Assembly: GCA_016209685.1 (NCBI GenBank)
Contig: JACQVQ010000012.1
Location: 235,584-299,583, forward strand
DNA: 64,000 bases
From: Planctomycetota bacterium
GTDB lineage: Bacteria; Planctomycetota; Brocadiia; Brocadiales; Bathyanammoxibiaceae
Reading direction: 5' to 3'
Shown: positions 24,217 to 30,893 of the stretch, in pieces
How positions within the stretch are numbered: position 1 is the first letter of the stretch
Layout of the letters: every line of letters begins with the position of its first letter
The notes under the pieces: model-generated
Database searches by the model: none
Seen by the model: the letters and a program-made list of their open reading frames with translations, nothing else
Told to the model about the DNA's origin: nothing
Translations under genes and position numbers: made by a program

Positions 24217-24521
24217 GTAAAATTTACTTTAAATATTGTAATGTCCATAGACATAGGGGGATATCCACCTTGGGTAACTGAGAAAGGGCCCCAAAAACCA
24301 GGGGATAGGAGAAATTGTAAAATGGAGATTGATCCGCCTAAGGCGGATTAAATTTGAAATTTCTAATTCCCAATTTGCAATACAGTCTCCTCCCACTCCC
24401 TAGCCCCTCGTCCCTCCGTCCCCTAGTTCCCATCGCAAGGCCAGCAATTCCTATTGAAAGGGTGTGTAAAAAATGTTATGCTTTGTTATATTATTCTTCC
24501 AAACCTAAAGAGGAGCAAGCA
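24217..24521. other. Divergent spacer rich in repeats
   Basis: The spacer between the rpmF promoter and the sulfite reductase-like gene holds an AT-rich repeat (24312-24383), interrupted by a 15-bp palindrome at 24333-24347. C-rich TCCCTAGCCCC words follow at about 24386-24430. A frame open through this DNA would add 56 residues to the downstream gene, but they are translated repeat. Confidence 0.7.
24333..24347. repeat. 15-bp palindrome inside an AT-rich repeat
   Basis: TCCGCCTAAGGCGGA placed in the middle of an AT-rich intergenic repeat, a nested arrangement. Confidence 0.85.
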
Positions 24522-25415
24522 GTGACAGAACAGACAGTAACCCCGGAAAGGGTTGATATACAAAAACTTAAGTCGGGCGGATTCATCAAACAGACGCAAA
24601 AGGACCTCTTTACCGTACGCCTGAGGATGCCTGGTGGGAGGATTACCCCGGAAAAGATGGCCAAGGTTGCTGAGGTGGCAAAGAAGTACAGTCGTATGGG
24701 TTTTTGTCACCTGAGCTTCAGACAATCCATAGAACTCATAGGTGTCCATATAGATGACTTTGACAAGGTAGCAAAGGAACTGGCCACTGCAGGGGTAAAG
24801 GTGGCCTCCTGTGGCCCCAGGGTCAGGGTGCCCACCGCCTGTGGCGGGTGTGAGTACAACCCCAATGGTCTCATGGAGACCCAGCATAAGGCCCTTGAGG
24901 TGGACGAGAAACTCTTCGGTACTCCCTGCCATCACAAGTTCAAGACGTCCTTCTCGGGCTGTCCCATAGACTGTGCTAGGACGATGGAGAACGACCTGGG
25001 TTTTCAGGGGGCGGTGGAGCCTCAGTGGGATGAGCCGCTGTGTACAGGATGTACCCTCTGTGCCAAGGCCTGCATGGAAGGGGCCATAGTCCCAGACAAG
25101 GACGGCAAACCCATCTTTGACCCAGGCAAGTGCATCTTTTGTGCGGATTGTATCCGGGCCTGTCCTACCAACTCCTGGAGGATAAAGCGGCAGGGATGGA
25201 TTGTACGGGTAGGAGGCAAGCACGGCAGACATCCCCGCCAGGCGGAAGAGGTGGCCCGTTTTCTCCCCGACGAGAAGGTAATCCCATTTATAGAGAAGAC
25301 CCTCCAGTGGTATAAGGATAACGGACGCCCAAGGGAGAGGATCGGCACTACCATTGACAGGGTAGGACTCTATAGGTTCATTACAGAGGTAGCAGGGCCT
25401 GTACTGCAGTCCTGA
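24522..25415 (+). CDS. Sulfite/nitrite reductase-like protein with two ferredoxin clusters
   Basis: A 297-residue protein related to the siroheme reductases AsrC/DsrA. It has the N-terminal ferredoxin-like half (Q-T-Q-K-D-L-F-T-V-R-L-R-M-P-G-G-R), the R-Q-S-I-E-L-I-G segment, a C-G-G-C-E-Y-N-P-N-G motif and F-S-G-C-P-I-D-C-A (Cx3C half of the siroheme-4Fe-4S site). Two 4Fe-4S motifs follow (C-T-G-C-T-L-C-A-K-A-C and C-I-F-C-A-D-C-I-R-A-C-P). The first site has Cx2C rather than the usual Cx5C spacing. I chose GTG 24522 because AGAGGAG lies just upstream. It probably reduces sulfite to sulfide for the cysteine synthase encoded next. Confidence 0.78.
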   Translation: MTEQTVTPERVDIQKLKSGGFIKQTQKDLFTVRLRMPGGRITPEKMAKVAEVAKKYSRMGFCHLSFRQSIELIGVHIDDFDKVAKELATAGVKVASCGPRVRVPTACGGCEYNPNGLMETQHKALEVDEKLFGTPCHHKFKTSFSGCPIDCARTMENDLGFQGAVEPQWDEPLCTGCTLCAKACMEGAIVPDKDGKPIFDPGKCIFCADCIRACPTNSWRIKRQGWIVRVGGKHGRHPRQAEEVARFLPDEKVIPFIEKTLQWYKDNGRPRERIGTTIDRVGLYRFITEVAGPVLQS

Positions 25416-25487
25416 CGTATCCCTTTTACAGTCTTCTCCTTAAGCAACCTAAAAAAACCCATTTTTTAAGCCCCACAGAAACCATTG

Positions 25488-26492
25488 ATGAAAAGAGTGG
25501 CAAAGGAGTTAAAAAGGAGGACGGGCACAAAGCCCCCGGTATTCAAAGACTCCATACTGCAGGGTATAGGTAATACCCCCCTCATCAGGCTCTCCAGGAT
25601 AGCTAACCTGCCAAAGGGGGTGGAGCTCTATGCCAAGGTGGAGTGGTATAATCCTGGCGGCTCTGTAAAGGACCGCCCGGCCCTAAGGATTATAGAGGAC
25701 GCAGAGAGTTCCGGCCGTCTCACCAAAGATAAAATTATTATTGACTCCACCTCCGGGAATACCGGCATTGCCTATGCCATGATAGGCTCCGTAAAGGGCT
25801 ACAAGGTGTCCCTGGTCATGCCCTCCAACGTCAGCGAGGAGAGGAAGGCCATAGTAAAGTCTTACGGGGTAGATATAATCTATACCGACCCCCTGAAGGG
25901 TTCCGATGGGGCCATCCTGGAGGTAAGAAAGCTGGTGGAAAGAGAGCCCGATAAATACTTCTTTGCCGACCAGTACAATAACCCCTCCAACCCAGCCGCA
26001 CATTACCACACCACAGGGGTGGAGATATGGGAACAGACGAGGGGAAAAGTTACGCACTTCATTGCTGGACTGGGTACAAGCGGTACCCTTATGGGCACCG
26101 GAAGGAGGCTTAAGGAGTTTAACCCCAATATTCAGGTCATTGCCGTTGAGCCAACTACCCCCATCCACGGCCTTGAGGGTCTGAAACACATGGACACGGC
26201 CATAGTCCCGGGTATCTATGACCCCACCTTCCCTGACCGTAAGATAAAGGTAGACACTGAGGAGGCTTATAAGACAGTAAAGGCCCTGGGAATGAAGGAG
26301 GGGTTACTGGTGGGCTACTCCGCCGGGGCGGCTATGTGGGCCGCCTTGCAGGTGGTAAAGGAACTTACGGAGACACCGTCCGGAAAGAAGCTGGATAAGT
26401 CCGCCTCTGGCGGGAGGGAGGGATGCGTCGTCCTCATGTTCCCCGACAGCGGGCATCACTACCTGAGTACCAGTTTCTGGCTTGAGGCCTGA
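25488..26492 (+). CDS. Cysteine synthase (CysK/CysM-like)
   Basis: A 334-residue PLP enzyme of the O-acetyl/O-phosphoserine sulfhydrylase family. Q-G-I-G-N-T-P-L-I-R-L, the PLP lysine in N-P-G-G-S-V-K61-D-R-P, S-T-S-G-N-T-G-I-A and G-L-G-T-S-G-T-L-M-G-T-G-R are all present. ATG 25488 is preferred over the adjoining TTG. A degenerate 15-bp palindrome (26400-26415) encodes K-S-A-S-G-G-R near residue 304, close to the C-terminal P-D-S-G-H-H-Y-L. With a JAMM protease and a TusA-like protein next, it resembles systems where sulfur is delivered on a carrier protein. Confidence 0.9.
   Translation: MKRVAKELKRRTGTKPPVFKDSILQGIGNTPLIRLSRIANLPKGVELYAKVEWYNPGGSVKDRPALRIIEDAESSGRLTKDKIIIDSTSGNTGIAYAMIGSVKGYKVSLVMPSNVSEERKAIVKSYGVDIIYTDPLKGSDGAILEVRKLVEREPDKYFFADQYNNPSNPAAHYHTTGVEIWEQTRGKVTHFIAGLGTSGTLMGTGRRLKEFNPNIQVIAVEPTTPIHGLEGLKHMDTAIVPGIYDPTFPDRKIKVDTEEAYKTVKALGMKEGLLVGYSAGAAMWAALQVVKELTETPSGKKLDKSASGGREGCVVLMFPDSGHHYLSTSFWLEA
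26400..26415. repeat. Degenerate mini-palindrome inside the cysteine synthase gene
   Basis: TCCGCCTCTGGCGGGA, a diverged copy encoding Ser-Ala-Ser-Gly-Gly in the reading frame. Confidence 0.7.
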
Positions 26493-26536
26493 ACTAGGGG
26501 CTAGGGGGTAGGGATTAGGGGTTAGAAAGAGGTTAC

Positions 26537-26977
26537 ATGTTGAGGTTAAAGAAGGAATCCATAGAGGAGATTAAAGGGCAGGCCAAGGAGGGTTACCCCT
26601 ACGAGCGTGGTGGATTTCTCGCAGGAAAAAATGCCTCTGGCAAAGAGATTATGGCAGTCTATCCCATGAAGAACTTGAACTCCCACCAGCCACGTATCCG
26701 CTTTGAGATAGACCCCAAGGAGTTCCAGAGATTGGAGATAGAGGCTACCAAAAATGGCCTACAATTACTGGTATTTTACCACACACATCCTGACTCGCCA
26801 CTGAAGACAAACCCATCAGCCTTTGATAGGGAACGGGCGGAGGGCCTGAGCACCTTCTGGCCAGACCTCTCTTATCTCATTGTCTCGGTGGACAAGGGGA
26901 AGGAGTTCCAACTAGCCTCCTGGGTCTTTAACCCTGCCCAGGGGGGCTTTGAGGAAGAAAAGATAGAGGTAATGTGA
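26537..26977 (+). CDS. JAMM/MPN+ metalloprotease (Mec-like)
   Basis: A 146-residue Zn-dependent isopeptidase-like protein. The catalytic set is complete: Glu23 (Y-E-R-G-G-F), H82-T-H84-P and S94 with D97 in N-P-S-A-F-D. In mycobacteria the homologous Mec protein releases cysteine from a CysO carrier. Here a cysteine synthase lies upstream and a TusA-like carrier one nt downstream, suggesting a comparable sulfur-processing role. No ubiquitin-like ThiS/CysO gene is visible in the window. Confidence 0.88.
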   Translation: MLRLKKESIEEIKGQAKEGYPYERGGFLAGKNASGKEIMAVYPMKNLNSHQPRIRFEIDPKEFQRLEIEATKNGLQLLVFYHTHPDSPLKTNPSAFDRERAEGLSTFWPDLSYLIVSVDKGKEFQLASWVFNPAQGGFEEEKIEVM

Positions 26978-26978
26978 C

Positions 26979-27215
26979 ATGAGCGAAGAAAAACCAGACC
27001 AGAGCATAGACCTCCGCGGGGTACTCTGTCCCATGAACTTCGTTAAGACCAAGCTAAAGCTGGAAGAGATGGAGACAGGGCAGGTACTGGAGGTATTCCT
27101 GGACGATGGCGAACCTATGCGGAGCGTGCCCAGGAGCGTAAAAGAAGAAGGGCACAAGGTAGTCCAGGTAGAAAACATGGGCAAGGCCTATAAGCTCCTG
27201 ATAAAAAAACAGTAG
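26979..27215 (+). CDS. TusA/SirA-family sulfur carrier
   Basis: A 78-residue protein with the family motif L-R-G-V-L-C17-P-M-N at residues 12-20; the cysteine carries persulfide sulfur. The fold (beta-alpha-beta) and C-terminal L-L-I-K-K fit TusA-like proteins. It begins one nt after the JAMM gene stops, so the sulfite reductase-like, cysteine synthase, JAMM and TusA genes form one run on the plus strand. It could receive sulfur from, or deliver it to, the cysteine synthase. Confidence 0.9.
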   Translation: MSEEKPDQSIDLRGVLCPMNFVKTKLKLEEMETGQVLEVFLDDGEPMRSVPRSVKEEGHKVVQVENMGKAYKLLIKKQ

Positions 27216-27292
27216 ACAGTAAACAGTAGACAGCATACAGAAAATACGGGTTTCCCTGTCTACTGTCTACTGTCTACTGACTACTGTCTACT
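27216..27292. terminator. GTAGACAGT/ACTGTCTAC inverted repeat between convergent genes
   Basis: ACAGTAAACAGTAGACAG is followed after about 25 nt by the complementary series CTGTCTACTGTCTACTGTC, a long hairpin between convergent transcription units. It probably serves as a bidirectional terminator and belongs to the same word family found at 35.2, 36.8 and 56.1 kb. Confidence 0.6.
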
Positions 27293-27294
27293 AG

Positions 27295-28671
27295 CTAAAG
27301 GTTCCGCTTCTTCCTTATCCCCAGTATCTGCCGTACCAGTCCTTCCAGGGTAACAGGGAGTAGGGCAAACTGGAGCCTGGGGTGGAATAGCTCCTTAAAC
27401 ACCTCCTTGTAGGCGGCGTCTCCGGTAACCAAATTCCAGAGGGCGGCGTTTAGACGGTCGGCTATCCACTTCTCCCTATGGGCATAGGCATAGTATAGCC
27501 TCTCCGAGAGTATCTGTCTCTGAGAGGCAATTAGACTGAACGCCTTGAAGACGAGCCTGCCATAGAAATTATCCCTGGCTATCAATTTGATGGCAGGTTG
27601 ATAGTATCCACCCTTTAATGCCTCCCTGGACAATCCCCGTTCAAAGACGGTATTGGTGGCCAGGTAAGCGGTCATAAAGGCAGACTCTATCCCATTTTTA
27701 TAGGAACGGGAGATACCAGCATCCCCCACTACTACCAACCTGTCCCAATAGGGCTGGTGGGCAGGGCCTACCGGTATCCTCGGGAAACAGACGCAACAGT
27801 CTTTAAGCACCTCCGTCCCCTGTGGCAAGGCCTTCTTTACCACCGGATGGTTAAGAAAACCCCTTAGCTCTGGCGTACTAATGTTCCTCTTGCCTACTAA
27901 CCCAATAGTAAGATAATCCCCTTTAGGGGTAAAAGAGGCGAACTCTACCTCGTCCGTCCCAAAGGCAAATACATAGATGTTATCCCTGTAGTGTTCCTTG
28001 ATGAAGTCCCGGCCCAGGCGGGCATCTACTATACAGGTCTTCAAGGTCTTTGGTGGGACGTAGCCGAAGTTCATCTTGGTAAAAATATCTCCAGTAGGTG
28101 TGTTTGCGCCGAAGGCCCCTACCACCAGGTCTGCCTCTAGTTCTTCTCCCTTACCAAAGATAAGGGTTACTTTCCCCTCCGGATGGCCAGGTAAGACTAT
28201 GTCCTTTACACCCCCTTTTATTACCTGGGCGCCCTGCCCTTCTACAAACCTCAGGAGAAAGTGGTCAAAGCTGACGTCTTCCTTCATATGCGAGTGTACA
28301 GGGCCGCCACCCCTGAAGACTGACACAATCCTGGGTCTATGTCCAGGTACAGGATGCTCCAGGGTCATGTAATCATCCTGGGTAAAAAACTGGTAGCCCT
28401 GTATCTCTGCCTGTATACAGCGCTGGGGTATGGTTATACCCTGCCAGTCCAGTTTTTCCATGAGGCGTTCGGCCAACACCCCTACGCTCATGTTGCAGGC
28501 CTGGTGGTCTGCCCTGGTAAAATCCCTGCCCTCAAATATGGTTACATTGACCTTTATCCCCCTGAGCCTGGCCTGCCGCAGGGCAAAATTGGCAAAAAAG
28601 CAACCTGATGGCCCACCCCCTACTATGGCAATATGAGAACCGTCTTTCAGTGAGATATTATTATTGGGCAT
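27295..28671 (-). CDS. FAD-dependent oxidoreductase, geranylgeranyl reductase-like
   Basis: A 458-residue flavoprotein. It has the dinucleotide-binding A-I-V-G-G-G-P-S-G-C-F-F-A near residue 14, an acidic E-G-R-D after the second strand, V-G-A-F-G-A-N-T near 185 and a second FAD motif V-V-V-G-D-A-G-I-S-R near 314. This order fits the group that includes geranylgeranyl reductases and ETF dehydrogenases. No Fe-S motif is present. The ATG overlaps the end of rarA by 11 nt. The substrate, perhaps a lipid or polyprenyl chain, is not inferable. Confidence 0.8.
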   Translation of the reverse strand: MPNNNISLKDGSHIAIVGGGPSGCFFANFALRQARLRGIKVNVTIFEGRDFTRADHQACNMSVGVLAERLMEKLDWQGITIPQRCIQAEIQGYQFFTQDDYMTLEHPVPGHRPRIVSVFRGGGPVHSHMKEDVSFDHFLLRFVEGQGAQVIKGGVKDIVLPGHPEGKVTLIFGKGEELEADLVVGAFGANTPTGDIFTKMNFGYVPPKTLKTCIVDARLGRDFIKEHYRDNIYVFAFGTDEVEFASFTPKGDYLTIGLVGKRNISTPELRGFLNHPVVKKALPQGTEVLKDCCVCFPRIPVGPAHQPYWDRLVVVGDAGISRSYKNGIESAFMTAYLATNTVFERGLSREALKGGYYQPAIKLIARDNFYGRLVFKAFSLIASQRQILSERLYYAYAHREKWIADRLNAALWNLVTGDAAYKEVFKELFHPRLQFALLPVTLEGLVRQILGIRKKRNL

Positions 28672-30019
28672 CAGGTTTCTCTGAGTCTTTACCAGGGGTA
28701 CCCTGCCTTTTCCTCCACTCCTCTAACCTCTTCTTTATCTCTGCCTCCAGCCCCACCTCCTTAGGCTCGTAGTACGACTTCCCCTCCGCTATATACTCCT
28801 GCTCCACCCACTGCCCCTTATAGTCATGCGGGTATTTATATCCAATTCCATTACCCAACTCGGCCGCCCCGGGGTAATTGGCATCCCGGAGGTGTTTGGG
28901 TACAGGCTGGGTCCTCTCCCTTTTTACATCCTCCTGCGCCCTTTCTATGGCAAGATAGGAGGCATTGCTCTTGGGAGCCGTAGCCAGGTAGGTCACGGCC
29001 TGTGCCAGGGGTATCCTGGCCTCTGGCATCCCCACGAATTCCAGGGCATTGAGGGCGCTGCTTGCCAGCACCAGGGCCATGGGGTCTGCGTTACCCACGT
29101 CCTCTGCCGCCAGGATGACAATCCGCCTGGCAATGAAACGTGGGTCTTCCCCTGCCTCTAGCATCTTGGCCATCCAGTACAGGGCGGCATCAGGGTTTCC
29201 TCCCCTCATGCTCTTTATGAAGGCACTAGCGGCGTCGTAATGGGCATCCCCCAGCTTGTCATAGACGATGGCCTTCCTCTGGATGGACTCTTCTGCCACC
29301 TTTAAGTCGTAATGGATAACTCCCTGGGCGTCAGCCCCGGCTGATAAGACCCCCACTTCCAGGGCATTCAGGGCCCTCCTGGCGTCCCCTTCACTCATCT
29401 CTGCGAGGTGTTCCAGGGCCGACTCCTCCCCTTCCACCCGGTATCTCCCTAATCCTCGCTCCTTGTCCAGAAGGGCCCTTCTCAAGATAGCCTTTATGTC
29501 TTCCCTGGATAGTGGCTCAAACTGAAATATCTGGGAACGCGATATGAGGGGAGAATTTATGGCAAAGAATGGGTTATGAACGGTTGCCCCTATGAGGATT
29601 ACCGTACCCTTCTCCACGCCTGGCAGGAGGATGTCTTGCTGGGTGCGGTTGAAGTGATGGAGTTCATCCACAAAGAGGATGGTCCTCTGTTTGAGGCGTA
29701 AACCCCTCTCCTTGGCCTCGGAGAGGACACGCCTGACGTCTTTGGTGCTGGAGGTGGCGGCATTAATCTCCTCAAAATGGGCCTGCGTAGTACTAGCGAT
29801 GACGTGGGCCAGGGCGGTCTTCCCAGTGCCTGGCGGCCCGTAAAAGAGGACGGATGAGAGTCTATCGGCCTTGAGCATCCGCCAGAGGAGCTTGCCAGTG
29901 CCAAAGAAATGGCCCTGCCCAACAAACTCCTCTGCCGTCCTGGGACGCATCCTGAGGGCCAGGGGGGCGTTTGGGTCTATCTTGTCTTCGGGGGTGTTAG
30001 AGAGAGTAAATAATTCCAC
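28661..30019 (-). CDS. rarA: Replication-associated recombination ATPase RarA
   Basis: A 452-residue AAA+ ATPase related to clamp loaders and acting at stalled forks. Walker A is G-P-P-G-T-G-K-T (61-68) and Walker B I-L-F-V-D-E-L-H near 117; F-N-R-T-Q-Q-D-I-L-L-P is the family variant that follows. The C-terminal tetramerisation domain with A-S-Y-L-A-I-E-R-A and Y-P-H-D-Y is present. The start is GTG 30019 with AAAGGATA upstream. It lies directly downstream of a 6S RNA candidate. Confidence 0.95.
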   Translation of the reverse strand: MELFTLSNTPEDKIDPNAPLALRMRPRTAEEFVGQGHFFGTGKLLWRMLKADRLSSVLFYGPPGTGKTALAHVIASTTQAHFEEINAATSSTKDVRRVLSEAKERGLRLKQRTILFVDELHHFNRTQQDILLPGVEKGTVILIGATVHNPFFAINSPLISRSQIFQFEPLSREDIKAILRRALLDKERGLGRYRVEGEESALEHLAEMSEGDARRALNALEVGVLSAGADAQGVIHYDLKVAEESIQRKAIVYDKLGDAHYDAASAFIKSMRGGNPDAALYWMAKMLEAGEDPRFIARRIVILAAEDVGNADPMALVLASSALNALEFVGMPEARIPLAQAVTYLATAPKSNASYLAIERAQEDVKRERTQPVPKHLRDANYPGAAELGNGIGYKYPHDYKGQWVEQEYIAEGKSYYEPKEVGLEAEIKKRLEEWRKRQGTPGKDSEKPDAQ

Positions 30020-30073
30020 TATCCTTTGGGGTGGTAGGGGGGTACAGCCAGTCTGTGTCCCTACTTAACGATA

Positions 30074-30253
30074 AAAGCCCCACCCTGCCGTGAGAAGTGT
30101 TTGTCCAAGAACCCGCATTTTTATGTGGGCACCTGCAGAAGGCTTTGTTGTAGGCCATTTAAGGCCGCAACGCTACTTTCTGACCTTAGGCACCCTAGTT
30201 TCGTAGTGTCGGTTCAATCCAACCACTTGCATACACGCACAGGGCAGGGCTTT
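30074..30253 (-). ncRNA. ssrS: Candidate 6S RNA
   Basis: A 180-nt stretch with its own promoter. The ends pair: AAAGCCCTGCCCTG at the 5' end (30253 downwards) with CAGGGTGGGGCTTT at the 3' end, giving about 14-15 base pairs including G-U. An apical hairpin GGCC-TTAAAT-GGCC sits in the middle. The 3' half has G-T-G-C-C-C-A-C...G-C-G-G-G-T-T-C followed by CACGGC, as in many bacterial 6S RNAs. Size, closing stem, central hairpin and position beside rarA all fit 6S RNA, which mimics an open promoter and holds RNA polymerase. No reading frame spans it. I could not run a covariance model. Confidence 0.7.
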
Positions 30254-30261
30254 CTGAGAGC

Positions 30262-30290
30262 ATATTACCAGAATTAGATGGCAAATTCAA
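30262..30290 (-). promoter_or_regulatory. Promoter of the 6S RNA candidate
   Basis: On the minus strand: TTGAAT (30290-30285), 17-nt spacer, TAATAT (30267-30262). A start site 8 nt further falls at the first base of the terminal stem (30253). Confidence 0.7.
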
Positions 30291-30368
30291 GTGATTTTTG
30301 GGGTCTGGTCGTGTCAGGACGTCAGTAAAATACCCTTGACTTTAAGAAGGATAAATCGGAAATTACTA

Positions 30369-30394
30369 AGGGCAGGTTTGAGACCTGCCCCTAC
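30369..30394. repeat. GTAGGGGC-type palindrome, intergenic
   Basis: AGGGCAGGTTT/GACCTGCCCCT, an imperfect copy of the subtype found inside the RAYT gene, 30 nt before the next gene. Confidence 0.8.
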
Positions 30395-30426
30395 TCTACA
30401 AAAAATTCTGAAAGGAGGAGAGAGAA

Positions 30427-30714
30427 ATGTCTGTCCTGAGCGTTTTTCATATTGAGGTGAATCCGGCCACCGAACAGGGTTTTTTGGCAGATGCCGTCAA
30501 GACCCTCCCACTGGCCAAGAAACAAAAAGGACTGCTTTACCTCGGCGTATTTACCCCGCTGGGAGAGAAGAATAAATACCTGGTATTATCTGAATGGGAC
30601 AGCGAGGCCAGTATAGAGGTATGGCGAAAGGACCCCGAACATAATAAGGTCATGGCCAAGGCTGGGCAGTACGTGAAAAATCATTCCGTCAAGAGGTTCG
30701 TATCTAAGAAGTAA
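30427..30714 (+). CDS. ABM-domain (antibiotic biosynthesis monooxygenase-like) protein
   Basis: A 95-residue dimeric alpha-beta barrel protein of the ABM superfamily. It shows F-H-I-E-V-N-P in the first strand, the helix with L-P-L-A-K-K-Q-K-G-L-L-Y-L and a Y-L-V-L-S-E-W-D-S-E-A-S strand-turn, W41-type aromatic positions preserved. Members are small monooxygenases or heme-degrading or sensing proteins. A strong AAAGGAGGAGAG lies before the ATG. The gene stands alone; no substrate is suggested by context. Confidence 0.75.
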   Translation: MSVLSVFHIEVNPATEQGFLADAVKTLPLAKKQKGLLYLGVFTPLGEKNKYLVLSEWDSEASIEVWRKDPEHNKVMAKAGQYVKNHSVKRFVSKK

Positions 30715-30722
30715 AAGAAGTA

Positions 30723-30760
30723 GCAGGGGCGACCCGCCTAAGGCTGACGGTCGCCCCTGC
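30723..30760. repeat. Nested palindromes (GCAGGGGCGACC outer, CCGCCTAAGG inner)
   Basis: Outer arms GCAGGGGCGACC/GGTCGCCCCTGC enclose a decayed copy of the 15-bp palindrome (CCGCCTAAGGCTGA). Confidence 0.75.
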
Positions 30761-30793
30761 CCTATATTATTAAAGGATTGGCATACCCAGACT

Positions 30794-30853
30794 GTAGCCG
30801 CAGGTCGTGCCAGAGGCAGATTCGCCTCAAGCGAACTTCAGCCTGCGTTGTAG
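30794..30853. repeat. 57-60 bp GTAGCCGCAGGTC repeat, copy 1
   Basis: GTAGCCGCAGGTCGTGCC, then GGCAGATTCGCCTCAAGCGAAC, then TTCAGCCTGCGTTG. Other copies are at 56173-56227 (reverse) and 58417-58471. Confidence 0.75.
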
Positions 30854-30893
30854 CCCTTACCCCCTATTAAATGATTGGCATACCAGAAATTAG

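Noticed and set aside
24354-24521. A 56-residue N-terminal extension of the sulfite reductase-like protein
   Set aside because: The extension is translated repeat DNA (P-L-P-S-P-S-S-L-R-P from CCCTAGCCCC words), and a good AGAGGAG site precedes GTG 24522.
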